Source: JBBQRS01 sp038214535 (lineage in GTDB: Bacteria > Chloroflexota > Anaerolineae > CG2-30-64-16). From it: 59,821 nucleotides of DNA. The position numbers were made by a program, and so were the translations under genes. Below the pieces are notes generated by a model. The model was not told the DNA's origin. It saw nothing but the letters and a program-made list of their open reading frames with translations, and made no database searches. The DNA lies in contig JBBQRS010000014.1 in NCBI GenBank assembly GCA_038214535.1, positions 1 through 59,821 on the forward strand, written 5' to 3'. Below are positions 1-7,580 of the stretch, piece by piece (the stretch's first letter is position 1; the number at the start of each line of letters is the position of its first letter).

Positions 1-92
1 GCGTCTTCGTTGCCGACGTAAACGCGTGCATCGGCACGCAGGAAGGCCAGAATTTTGGCCCACGCATCATCTTGTAGTCGCACTGTTGCCAT
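1..92 (-). CDS. IS5-family transposase, N-terminal fragment
   Basis: Thirty codons are visible, beginning MATVRLQDDAWAKI and running off the left edge. This matches the start of IS5-family transposases of the DUF4096 type, in which a short helical N-terminal domain precedes the DDE catalytic domain. No catalytic residue is within the window. The purine-rich GAAGAGGGAAAC before the ATG could be the ribosome binding site. The matching C-terminal half of such a protein is at 59277-59699, but the two pieces need not be one gene. Confidence 0.75.
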   Translation of the reverse strand, partial: MATVRLQDDAWAKILAFLRADARVYVGNED

Positions 93-139
93 GGTGTTTC
101 CCTCTTCGAGAACATTCTACACCAAATATCAACAGAACC
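1..139 (-). mobile_element. IS5-family element, 5' end only
   Basis: The terminal sequence GGTTCTGTTGATATTT reads inward from base 139 on the minus strand and is followed by a transposase start at base 92. The same end, GGTTCTGTTGACATTT, occurs at 59260 reading inward from the other side of the window, which identifies the pair as terminal inverted repeats of one IS type. CTAG lies at the junction (139-142), consistent with the TA or YTAR target preference of IS5 relatives. The rest of the element lies beyond the left edge. Confidence 0.8.
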
Positions 140-197
140 TAGGGAGTTTAGTGTCATCCGTTGCCGAAGAGGCGACTGGAAACTTCATAACTATTTT

Positions 198-878
198 TTG
201 ACAGTCGCGATTCCGATTGTTGGCCTGATCGGGCAGTCACCCACTCAGCATAATGTGACCGAAGCCATTGAAAAACTTGTCGAGTTGTTTCACCAAATGA
301 CACAGCCTCCGCATAAATCCGTGCAGGGCCTCTGGGCCGAACTCCTATGCATTGTGCGAACAAACGATCCTGCCTTCATGTTGAGTAGCTGGCACCTCAC
401 ACCGAAAGATGAGTTTGACTTTAGCCATGGTTTTCAGCGGCTGGAAATTAAGAGTAGCAGCGGGCGCGTGCGTCAGCATTACTTTTCACTCACCCAACTC
501 ACACCTCCAGCAGGAACAACCGTGTTGTTCGCATCGCTATTTGTGGAACGCGCAGGCGGTGGAACAAGCGTGACAGAATTGATTGAACGCATTCGCGCGC
601 GCGTCTCCAAACCCGAATTACAGTTCCGTCTAGATAAAGTGGTAGGACTCACACTTGGAAGCAGTTGGCGCTCAGCAAATGACGAACGCTTCGATTATGA
701 GTTAGCTGTACAGTCTTTGGCATTCTACGACTGTAACAACATTCCAAGCGTCTGTAAAGAGGTACCGCCTGGCGTAAGCGAAGTTCGGTTCAAAGCAGAT
801 CTGACGCATTCTCATCCAGCAGATCTAAATTTGTATCGCGATCAGGGTAGACTATACAGCGTTGCTCTGCGAATGTAG
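198..878 (+). CDS. DUF4420-type PD-(D/E)XK protein, 5'-truncated by IS insertion
   Basis: The product resembles DUF4420 proteins, a restriction-endonuclease-like fold family often found in defence islands. Visible family features are the helix GLWAEL, a tryptophan (SSWH), then FDF followed 9 residues later by EIKSSS, a likely D...E-x-K metal site. About 226 residues are present from a TTG at 198, against roughly 300 in full members. The frame is open back to the IS junction at about base 144 and reads sensibly there (for example GDWKLHNYFL), so the true N-terminus was probably removed by the IS. Base composition is visibly lower in GC than the housekeeping genes, suggesting acquired DNA. Translation from 198 may not occur, since no ribosome binding site is apparent. 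The product is therefore probably inactive. Confidence 0.65.
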   Translation: MTVAIPIVGLIGQSPTQHNVTEAIEKLVELFHQMTQPPHKSVQGLWAELLCIVRTNDPAFMLSSWHLTPKDEFDFSHGFQRLEIKSSSGRVRQHYFSLTQLTPPAGTTVLFASLFVERAGGGTSVTELIERIRARVSKPELQFRLDKVVGLTLGSSWRSANDERFDYELAVQSLAFYDCNNIPSVCKEVPPGVSEVRFKADLTHSHPADLNLYRDQGRLYSVALRM

Positions 879-1054
879 CCCTTCCCATAATGGTTTGGGT
901 TGACGAAGTCCCGATATATTCAGTTTTGTCCAAACACGAGGAAGAACAAACAAAGACTAAAGAACTGGATGTAGAGATCATCACATCGCTTCATCCCTGC
1001 ATGAATTCCGTTCCCTTGTAGCATTGTGTCTCACATCTGTGTTGGCCCACTTCC

Positions 1055-1083
1055 TTGACGCCGCGCCCATTCCAGCGTAAACT
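1055..1083 (+). promoter_or_regulatory. sigma70-type promoter of the TA operon
   Basis: TTGACG (1055-1060) and TAAACT (1078-1083) are separated by 17 bp. The transcription start would fall in the perfect inverted repeat at 1087-1110 just ahead of the antitoxin gene. Confidence 0.6.
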
Positions 1084-1086
1084 AAC

Positions 1087-1110
1087 CCCGTAGTCCAATC
1101 GGACTACGGG
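1087..1110. promoter_or_regulatory. inverted-repeat operator of the TA operon
   Basis: CCCGTAGTCC and GGACTACGGG form a perfect 10-bp inverted repeat around a 4-bp spacer. It covers the expected transcription start and ends 8 bp before the antitoxin ATG. Phd/YefM antitoxins bind palindromes in their own promoters, so this is the likely autoregulatory site (inference). As RNA it would also form a hairpin close to the ribosome binding site GGGAGGG. Confidence 0.6.
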
Positions 1111-1118
1111 AGGGCAAC

Positions 1119-1430
1119 ATGGAATACGTCACCATCCGCGATTTGCGCTTGAAACCCGGCGAGGTGTGGGACAAGCTACGCCGTCAAGGCGAGCTGATCC
1201 TCACCTCCAACGGGCGGCCGGTCGCCATCATCAGCGATGTCAACGAAGAAAACGTGGAGGAGACCGTCGCCGCGCTGCGCGGCGCGCGGGCGCTGGCCGC
1301 GGTCTCGCGCATGCGCCGCGCTGCCGCGGAGAGCGGGTTGGATCGGCTGTCGGAGGACGAGATCGAGGCGGAGATCGCCGAACTGCGCAGCGCGCGGCGC
1401 GCGCCCGGATCCGCGCTCAGCGGAGAGTAG
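1119..1430 (+). CDS. Phd/YefM-family antitoxin
   Basis: This 103-residue protein should be the DNA-binding antitoxin of a type II toxin-antitoxin pair. The N-terminal third (MEYVTIRDLRLKPGEVWDKL, then LTSNGRPVAII) carries the Phd/YefM pattern in which a helix is followed by the strand G-x-P-V-A. The C-terminal half is helical and highly charged, as expected for the toxin-binding tail. GGGAGGG sits 5 bp before the ATG. The toxin gene starts 5 bp after the stop. The preceding palindrome and promoter suggest autorepression by the pair. Confidence 0.85.
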   Translation: MEYVTIRDLRLKPGEVWDKLRRQGELILTSNGRPVAIISDVNEENVEETVAALRGARALAAVSRMRRAAAESGLDRLSEDEIEAEIAELRSARRAPGSALSGE

Positions 1431-1435
1431 GCCGG

Positions 1436-1843
1436 ATGCTGGTCGTCCTCGACACCAATATCCGGGTTTCGGCGCTGCTTTCGCCCTTCGGCCCGCCGGC
1501 GCGCGTGCTCGACCTCGCGCTGACCGGTGATATCCGTCTGGCGTATGATGATCGCATCCTGGCCGAGTATACGGAAGTGCTGGCGCGACCGAAATTCGGC
1601 TTTGCGCCGGATGATGTCGCCGACTTGCTGGCCTATCTGATGGCGACGGGCGAACCGGTCACAGCAAGACCGTTGTCACCGGCGCTCCCCAACCCCGACG
1701 ATCTACCTTTTCTTGAAGTCGCTGCTCACTCGGGCGCAACCCTCGTCACCGGCAACGCGGCGCACTTCCCGCCCACCGCACGCGGTGATGTGGACGTGCT
1801 CACCCCGGCGCAGTTTCTTACACGCTATCTCGCGTCATCATAA
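1436..1843 (+). CDS. PIN-domain toxin (putative ribonuclease)
   Basis: A 135-residue PIN-domain protein, expected to be a Mg-dependent ribonuclease neutralised by the upstream antitoxin. The first acidic residue is in LVVLDTNIRVSALL, the middle acidic residues in the ILAEYTEVLARPKF helix, and the last cluster in NPDDLPFLEVA followed by ATLVTGN. This is the pattern of the COG1569 PIN toxins. The ATG at 1436 is chosen because it opens the domain directly and follows the antitoxin stop by 5 bp; a longer reading of the frame would only cover the antitoxin gene in another frame. Confidence 0.85.
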   Translation: MLVVLDTNIRVSALLSPFGPPARVLDLALTGDIRLAYDDRILAEYTEVLARPKFGFAPDDVADLLAYLMATGEPVTARPLSPALPNPDDLPFLEVAAHSGATLVTGNAAHFPPTARGDVDVLTPAQFLTRYLASS

Positions 1844-1914
1844 GACCAAACCACTTTCGCCCCATCTGTGAGTCCGTGTCAGCATAGGCTTGCAGATCGG
1901 CTGGCCCGGTGCAA

Positions 1915-2733
1915 TCAAGCACCGCGCGGCCGCGCGCGTTCCTGCCGCCAGGCAAAGAACGCCAGCCCGACGGTGAACAGGATGGCGACGCCGATGAAGC
2001 CGCGCGTGGCGTGCCGGTCGTTGAAAAGCGGCAGGAAGATCAGGCTGCTCACCGATACCGCCGCGCCGAACAGGATCGCCAGAAACACGCCCAACCGGCC
2101 TTCATCCCAGTCACGCACGAAGTAGATCGTCCCCAGCCACACCGCCCAACCGTTGAACCACGCCGCCATGATGCGCGCGTCGAACTCGTTCAGATCCCAC
2201 GACCAGCGCAGGTCGAGCCAGATCGGGTTGATGACCATCAACGCGCCGAAGAGGAATAACACCCCCACCACCAGGATCAAGAACCGCTTGAACCACGGTA
2301 GCATCGGCCCGCCGCTGTGCAGATGCAACGCACGCGTCTCGGCGGACATCGGCGCCAGGAAGATCATCGAGATCGGCTCGAAGGTGTAGAAGATGATCCA
2401 CAGGTGCGCCACCAGATAGCGCCAACTCATTTCATCGGCATGCCATAGCGTCGCCAACAGCAGCGTGCCCGTGAAAGCCAGGTTGCCCCAGAACGCCCAC
2501 CGCATCCGCAGCCAATTGCCGCCGAAGACGAAACAAAGAAAGAAGACCGTCCGGAAAATGTAGCCCGCGCCGATGAACACCTGGGTCAGGCGCGGCTCGG
2601 CCACCCATGCAAAGAAAGGCGCCACAAGCTGTGGAAAGAAGAACATCCAGACGGCGAAGAGCGCCGCCACGGCCGCGCCGATCACTCCCCAGAGGCGCAT
2701 CCCCAGTGGGGTGGGCACATACGGTTCGTCCAT
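1915..2733 (-). CDS. eight-helix membrane protein of unknown function
   Basis: A 272-residue integral membrane protein. Hydrophobic segments are visible at about residues 13-34, 51-70, 80-100, 108-127, 149-170, 188-207, 214-235 and 245-262. I see no recognised motif. It is the last gene of a minus-strand run: the cupredoxin protein gene ends 16 bp upstream and GGAGAG precedes the ATG. Its function is unknown; the genomic link to an exported copper-fold protein and a secreted esterase suggests an envelope role, which is inference only. Confidence 0.75.
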   Translation of the reverse strand: MDEPYVPTPLGMRLWGVIGAAVAALFAVWMFFFPQLVAPFFAWVAEPRLTQVFIGAGYIFRTVFFLCFVFGGNWLRMRWAFWGNLAFTGTLLLATLWHADEMSWRYLVAHLWIIFYTFEPISMIFLAPMSAETRALHLHSGGPMLPWFKRFLILVVGVLFLFGALMVINPIWLDLRWSWDLNEFDARIMAAWFNGWAVWLGTIYFVRDWDEGRLGVFLAILFGAAVSVSSLIFLPLFNDRHATRGFIGVAILFTVGLAFFAWRQERARPRGA

Positions 2734-2749
2734 TGTTGCTCTCCTTTCT

Positions 2750-3919
2750 TCAGCCCGACGCCAGCATGACCGCGCCGCCCTCGGTCACGACGAGCGAACC
2801 GTGTACCGCCTGGCTGCCTGTTCGCCCGGTGATCAACCACTCGCCGAGTCCGCCGCCCCCGGCCAGAGAACCCGACAGGATCGAAAGTCCGATCCCCGCG
2901 CCCGGCGCGATCAACTCCACGTCGGTCGAGCGACCGGCATGTTCCCAGCGGTGCCCGGCGATGTAGAAAGCGAGGGGCGTATCCGTGGCGTTCAATGCGC
3001 GCACGGTCATGCGCGTGCCGGGAGCGGCCAGCAATGCCGGCGTGCTGCCCAATCCGCGGCGGCCATTCAGGCACAACCCGACCCCCGGCAGTTCTTGGAA
3101 GACCAGCAAGTAGTCGCCCCGCTGCGGCGGCGTGGGCAACGCGGCGAAAACCGTGGACGTATCGCCGGGGCTGCGCACCGCGCCGGACGGCGGGTCGCCT
3201 TCCGGCTCGCCGGGCGCCCAGATCACCAGCGCGCCGAACGCGCCTTCGCCCGCGCGCCACCCCGTCACCGACGCGTCATGGTAGAGCCAGGTCCCCGCGG
3301 CAGCCTGCTGGGGGCAGGTCCAAACATACGTGAAAGACCCACCCGGCGGAATACGATCGCCGCGCGCGCCGCCTTGCGCCGCGTCCGCCGGCGACAGCGG
3401 ATACACCCCGTCATACAACGCCTCGCGCTGCATCCCATGAGCGTATAAACTATGCGTGCGTTCCGCCTCCGTCTTACCGGCGCGTTCGTCGGCATTGCGG
3501 AAGTGCACGATCAGGCGGTCGCCGACCCGGGCGCTCAAGACAGCGCCGGGCAACCCTCCGCCTGTGATCGTTGGGTCCGGCTCGGTCAGGTCCCATGCAT
3601 TGACCGGAGCATCCATCGGGGCCGACCAGTTGGCCGCATAGCGACGGATGAGCAGCACGTCCTCTGTTGTGGGCAAATAGGGACCCGCGCCGGACGCCAG
3701 CGGCTCACCGGCCGCCCGGTCGAGATTCCACGGCGCGGCGTCCCAGGGATGGTTCTCCATTTGCAGCCAGTATTCGCGCACCAGGCCGCGGAACACGCCG
3801 CCGCCCACCACCGATGGATCAGCATTCGTGGTGCATGCGCCGAGCGTCCCGGCCACCGCGGCCAACCCGACCCCTTTAAGCAATGTGCGCCGCGTGATGC
3901 GCGTCGCTTCACCCGTCAT
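2750..3919 (-). CDS. Tat-exported multicopper-oxidase-like protein lacking most copper ligands
   Basis: About 389 residues from the chosen ATG. The N-terminus has a twin-arginine signal (TRRTLLKG) ending at the lipobox-like GACT. The body follows the two-domain cupredoxin layout: THSLYAHGM near residue 165, GTWLYHDAS near 219, then a C-terminal domain with FYIAGHRWEHAGRSTD and GEWLITGRTGS...HGSLVV. In active multicopper oxidases the equivalent places read H-x-H-G, W-x-H-S-H and W-x-x-H-C-H-x-x-x-H-x-x-x-G-M. Here the YHSH-type pair is YHDA and the type 1 copper HCH block is ITGR, so cysteine and several histidines are missing. The fold is probably kept but classical oxidase activity is unlikely. 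Start: the ATG at 3919 begins the Tat signal directly and lies 13 bp after the upstream gene. Confidence 0.75.
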   Translation of the reverse strand: MTGEATRITRRTLLKGVGLAAVAGTLGACTTNADPSVVGGGVFRGLVREYWLQMENHPWDAAPWNLDRAAGEPLASGAGPYLPTTEDVLLIRRYAANWSAPMDAPVNAWDLTEPDPTITGGGLPGAVLSARVGDRLIVHFRNADERAGKTEAERTHSLYAHGMQREALYDGVYPLSPADAAQGGARGDRIPPGGSFTYVWTCPQQAAAGTWLYHDASVTGWRAGEGAFGALVIWAPGEPEGDPPSGAVRSPGDTSTVFAALPTPPQRGDYLLVFQELPGVGLCLNGRRGLGSTPALLAAPGTRMTVRALNATDTPLAFYIAGHRWEHAGRSTDVELIAPGAGIGLSILSGSLAGGGGLGEWLITGRTGSQAVHGSLVVTEGGAVMLASG

Positions 3920-3932
3920 GTCTGGCCTCCCT

Positions 3933-4634
3933 TCATCCCTGCGCATCCAGCGCCGCTCGGATCTGCTGCGCCCCGCCCGTGCTCAACGGCTCGCCGTGTC
4001 CGACACACAACACCTCTGAATCCAGCTCGGCCAGCCTGTGCAGCGAACGCCCGTGTTGTTTGCGGTTGAGCGTGAAGCCGCGCCACCCCAGGCGGAAACT
4101 GGGCCACGTGCATACGGCGTCCCCCGCGATCAGCGCGCGGCGCTCGGGCCACCAGAAGGCCAGATGCCCGGGTGAATGCCCCGGCGCGTACACCACCGTC
4201 AGCGGGCCAATCCGATCGCCATCGTGAATGAAGTTATCAACTTTAACCGGCGGATGATGGCCGATACCGAGATTCAAGATGACCTGCAACGGCCAGGTGC
4301 GGTACGGCGGATGAGGCAGCCACGATACCTGCTGCGCCTCGCGCTCGCCGGCAATCAGATCCGACTCCCACTCATGCGCATACACCGGCGCGCCGCTGAG
4401 CTGCTGCAGCACCGCCAGCCCTCCCAGGTGCGAACGGTGCGCGTGCGTCATGATGATGTGCTTGATGTCCTTCGGCGTTTTGCCCATCGCTTCCAGCTCG
4501 GCCAGAATACGATGCGCGTCGGTATCGAACAGGGTATCCACGAGGGTCAAACCCTGGCCGTCATCCAACAAAAAGGCATGGACATACGCGCCGTTCTTCT
4601 GCCACATGCTATGTATCCCAGGGGCCACTTGCAT
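3933..4634 (-). CDS. MBL-fold hydrolase with altered metal motif
   Basis: A 233-residue metallo-beta-lactamase-fold protein. Recognisable blocks are the opening strands (LTLVDTLFD), THAHRSHLGG, APGHSPGHLAFW, LIAGDAV and VLCVGHGEP. The canonical signature is H-x-H-x-D-H; here it reads HAHRSH, so the aspartate that binds the second zinc is serine. The remaining histidines and the GD aspartate are present. The enzyme may use one metal ion or have changed function. It is read between the lipase-like gene (24 bp upstream) and the cupredoxin gene (13 bp downstream), so it is probably co-transcribed with both. Substrate unknown. Confidence 0.8.
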   Translation of the reverse strand: MQVAPGIHSMWQKNGAYVHAFLLDDGQGLTLVDTLFDTDAHRILAELEAMGKTPKDIKHIIMTHAHRSHLGGLAVLQQLSGAPVYAHEWESDLIAGEREAQQVSWLPHPPYRTWPLQVILNLGIGHHPPVKVDNFIHDGDRIGPLTVVYAPGHSPGHLAFWWPERRALIAGDAVCTWPSFRLGWRGFTLNRKQHGRSLHRLAELDSEVLCVGHGEPLSTGGAQQIRAALDAQG

Positions 4635-4657
4635 CCTGCACGCTCCTCAAATAGGGG

Positions 4658-6574
4658 TCATTGGGCCTGAAAGCCCAGCACTGACAGACGCTCGAAGGGG
4701 TTGCCGACTGCATCCAGCCCCGCGAGAGCCACGACAACCGTCCAGTCGCCGGCGCGGTCGGGGGTGAGGACGGCCGTGAAGACCCCATCGCTGCCCGGCT
4801 CCAGGGAGATCTCGACGGCCTCTGTGTCGGTTCCCTCCAGCCGCACCTGCGCCACGGCCTGTACCTCTTGCGGGGCTTCCGGCGCTTGCAGTGTTGCGTT
4901 CAGCATCACCGGCTGCCCAATTGTGACGGTCCCCGGTGCGACCCCGGCGCTCATGCGCAGGTCGCTCTCCACCGTCGCCATCACGGCGAATGGCCCGCCG
5001 CCAGGCGGCGTCTCGGAAGCAGTCAGGCCGATCTCCCACGGGCCGGCCTTAGGATCAATCACGCCATATCCCAGCGAAAGAGGCATCGAAGGCTCCAACA
5101 CACGCTCGAAGCTCACCTTGGGGTTCGTCTTCGGGGTTTCCTCAGTCAGAATCTTTCCGGCTACCGTCTTGATCTGCATCGTGACCGTACTACCGGGGGC
5201 ATAGAGCATGAAACTGGCCTCACGCGCCAGGTCAATAGGAATCGTCACGCTGATCGTCTTCCCGGCCTCCAACGTGCCGCCCTGAACCAACGTGCTCTGC
5301 ACCAGCAGTTCGGGGTTGTCGCCGGGTGTTGTCTCACCCTTCACCGTGATCGGGTAATCACCGGGTGAGCGCGCTAGCAGACTCAGGATGCGCTCGAAGG
5401 CGGGGCGGCCGTTATTCAGCTCGGAATGCTTCGCCTCGATGCGATCGGGCATGACAGAAATGCCGTTGAGCACGCTCTCCACCGAGACTAGACTGTCACT
5501 GGGCAGGGCGCTACAGCGAATGGCAGTCTCTTTCACAGCATCGCCGGCGATAGCAAAGAAAGGCACGCCTCGGCGATCATGGACAACCGGGTTGAATACC
5601 TGCGCCAGATACTCGGGGGTGATCTGGCTGGTAGCGGGAGAAAAGAGCCGGAGCGCTGCGCCGGGCCGCCCACAGGCAGTGCCGCCGTTGGGGGTACCGG
5701 CGATAATGAACTGGTTAACGGCAGGCGTATCGGGTAAGCCCTCGGCAGTGGCCATTGGCATCAGGTTTTGAATATAGTACCGGGAGATCAACCCGCCCAG
5801 GCTGTGACCCACCAGATCGACGCGCTCGGCGCCGGTATTGGCGCGGACCGCCTCGATGTAGTCTGCCAGCACCCGGGCGTTCTCGGCAATGCTGAAAGTC
5901 GCCGCGAGCGGTTTCCTGGGGTCGCCGGTATTCATCCGGCGCGTCCCAAATTGCTCATCGTCTATTGCGTACCCGGGCAAGCCCACTTCCTGGAGATACC
6001 CGCCAGGCTCGATCCAACGGACCCATGAGGTGTGATCGGAGTTCAGCCCGTGGACCAACACCAGCGGGCGAGGCGCAACCGGGATCTCTACCTCAGCCGT
6101 CAATGGCAGGTCACCGGAGGCCTGTGCCGATACTCGGCGCATGGACACCCGCTTGCCCGCTTCCCATGCCCAGCCCTCGGCGCGAATCGCCGCCGTGCAG
6201 GTTGCGGCGCCGGCGGGAATCGTACATTGTGCGATCGCCGGCTGATCATCAAGCGCAAAAGCGACGGCGCGAGCTGTTTCAGTAGGCCCGGAGAATTCCG
6301 CCGTCAGGTAGAGTGCGTTACCGTCAATCACGCGGCCAACAAGCGCGTCGTCAGAACTGGTAAGCCGCAGCGCCACACCCAGTGGCGAGGCAGTTGACGG
6401 AGGCGGAGGCGTGGGAGAGGGCGGTAGAGGCGTAGCCGTGGGGAGCGGCCCCACCGCAGACCCGGCCGGACTGCATGCCGCCAAAACCAGGAGCGCAGCA
6501 ACCAGGAGCGCAGCAACACAGATAGGCGCTCGGCACGCACACACAATCGCGTCAGACGGTTTGGCTATGCGCAT
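4658..6574 (-). CDS. secreted lipase/PGAP1-like alpha/beta hydrolase, lipoprotein
   Basis: A 638-residue exported hydrolase. The N-terminus has a signal segment ending VLAACS, a lipobox, then a proline/threonine-rich spacer (TPLPPSPTPPPP) that should hold the enzyme away from the membrane. The catalytic domain contains RPLVLVHGLN (oxyanion region) and LVGHSLGGLI with the nucleophilic serine, followed by a lipase-like IAGTPNGG segment. The C-terminal 250 residues form beta-rich repeats of Ig type (for example TIGQPVMLNATL). ATG 6574 is preferred over an in-frame start 24 bp upstream because GGGGAG lies 6 bp before it. A promoter at 6610-6638 precedes it, making it the first gene of the operon. 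Confidence 0.8.
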   Translation of the reverse strand: MRIAKPSDAIVCACRAPICVAALLVAALLVLAACSPAGSAVGPLPTATPLPPSPTPPPPSTASPLGVALRLTSSDDALVGRVIDGNALYLTAEFSGPTETARAVAFALDDQPAIAQCTIPAGAATCTAAIRAEGWAWEAGKRVSMRRVSAQASGDLPLTAEVEIPVAPRPLVLVHGLNSDHTSWVRWIEPGGYLQEVGLPGYAIDDEQFGTRRMNTGDPRKPLAATFSIAENARVLADYIEAVRANTGAERVDLVGHSLGGLISRYYIQNLMPMATAEGLPDTPAVNQFIIAGTPNGGTACGRPGAALRLFSPATSQITPEYLAQVFNPVVHDRRGVPFFAIAGDAVKETAIRCSALPSDSLVSVESVLNGISVMPDRIEAKHSELNNGRPAFERILSLLARSPGDYPITVKGETTPGDNPELLVQSTLVQGGTLEAGKTISVTIPIDLAREASFMLYAPGSTVTMQIKTVAGKILTEETPKTNPKVSFERVLEPSMPLSLGYGVIDPKAGPWEIGLTASETPPGGGPFAVMATVESDLRMSAGVAPGTVTIGQPVMLNATLQAPEAPQEVQAVAQVRLEGTDTEAVEISLEPGSDGVFTAVLTPDRAGDWTVVVALAGLDAVGNPFERLSVLGFQAQ

Positions 6575-6609
6575 ATGTCTCCCCAAATAACAGATCAAGT
6601 AATGTGCAA

Positions 6610-6638
6610 ATCTAACACAGCTTTTGTACAGTTGTCAA
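6610..6638 (-). promoter_or_regulatory. sigma70-type promoter of the lipase operon
   Basis: On the minus strand TTGACA (6638-6633) and TTAGAT (6615-6610) are separated by 17 bp, 36 bp ahead of the lipase-like gene start. Confidence 0.55.
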
Positions 6639-6701
6639 GCGTCACGCCGCGCGCTGTCCGGAGTCAACACATGACGAATATACACTGCACAAAATTGGTA
6701 C

Positions 6702-6730
6702 TTGCAAATTGCGCTCAAGTATCCTATACT
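6702..6730 (+). promoter_or_regulatory. sigma70-type promoter of the GyrI-like gene
   Basis: TTGCAA (6702-6707) and TATACT (6725-6730) are 17 bp apart. The leader to the ATG at 6809 would be about 70 nt, and GAGGAG lies before the start. Confidence 0.6.
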
Positions 6731-6808
6731 AATCTCATGAGCTTCCGGTGATTCCTGCCACATCGTCGCTCCCCACCGGCTCACTATCTACTGTGAGGAG
6801 CAAATACC

Positions 6809-7300
6809 ATGCAAGCGTTGACGATTACGCCTGTCGTTTCCCCCGAGCCGGTGATCGTGGATGTCGCCCCGTTTCACGTCGCCGGGCTGCGTTACGCCGG
6901 AGCCAACGCCAACGGCGAGTTAGCCGCACTCTGGGAAGCTTTTCTCGCGCGCCGCTCCGAGCTGGCTTCGTCTTCAGACTCCGACGCAATTTACGGCGTA
7001 GCCCGAGGTTGCCCCGGCTGTCGCAACGACGAATTCGAGTATCTCGCCGGCGTCGAGGTCAAAGCGATCTCGCTGCTGCCCAAAGAGATGGTACGCTGGC
7101 GGATCCCAGCGCAGACCTATGCCGTTGTCCCCGCCGAGAATGCGGACGCCATCGGCCCCGTGATTGATCAATTTTACCGCTCGTGGCTGCCGCGCCAACT
7201 GGAATACGCGCCCGTGGATGGCCCCAGTTTCGAGTACTACCCGCCGGAATACCCCACAAGCCCGATGGTCTACATGTATTTTCCCATCACACGCACATAG
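6809..7300 (+). CDS. GyrI-like / effector-binding-domain protein
   Basis: A 163-residue protein with the GyrI-like (AraC effector-binding) fold. Pattern elements are VIVDVAPFHVAGLRYAG at the first strand, then ALWEAFLARR, IYGVARG, EFEYLAGVEV, and the closing RQLEYAPVDGPSFEYYPPEY. These domains bind small hydrophobic or cationic molecules and occur alone or fused to regulators; here no DNA-binding domain is attached. It is monocistronic, with its own promoter and a terminator at 7337-7379. The ligand cannot be read from the sequence. Confidence 0.8.
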   Translation: MQALTITPVVSPEPVIVDVAPFHVAGLRYAGANANGELAALWEAFLARRSELASSSDSDAIYGVARGCPGCRNDEFEYLAGVEVKAISLLPKEMVRWRIPAQTYAVVPAENADAIGPVIDQFYRSWLPRQLEYAPVDGPSFEYYPPEYPTSPMVYMYFPITRT

Positions 7301-7336
7301 CCGTCACAACTCCGTCCGTTATCAACCGCGACAGAT

Positions 7337-7379
7337 AAAACCGATCCACCGGTAGAAACCCACCGGCGGATCGGTTTTT
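7337..7379 (+). terminator. rho-independent terminator
   Basis: AAAACCGATCC and GGATCGGTTTT pair, with a further CCGG/CCGG inside, followed by a T run. It lies 36 bp after the GyrI-like gene. Confidence 0.75.
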
Positions 7380-7445
7380 ACATCTCAACAACACACCGCG
7401 CCGGCTGCTCACCCACCCTCATCTTCCCGGCCCATCTGCTCTAAT

Positions 7446-7473
7446 TTGCGCAAACCGGTTTGTTTGTTATAAT
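7446..7473 (+). promoter_or_regulatory. promoter of the rhodanese gene
   Basis: TTGCGC (7446-7451) and TATAAT (7468-7473) are separated by 16 bp, about 107 bp upstream of the rhodanese start. A strong AAGGAG follows before the ATG at 7581. Confidence 0.55.
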
Positions 7474-7580
7474 GCCCCCAAGCCCGACCGCATCCATATT
7501 TGCGCGGGCCTATATAACAATTGTGACGGATAACACATAGTCTCCGTCACTAAATCACCGGAAAGAAGGAGAAATGCACG

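Noticed and set aside
890..1021. 43-codon open frame (MVWVDEVPIYSVLSK...) after the DUF4420 gene
   Set aside because: No ribosome binding site, no recognised family, and short length. It may be the remnant of a gene that followed DUF4420, but I cannot support it.
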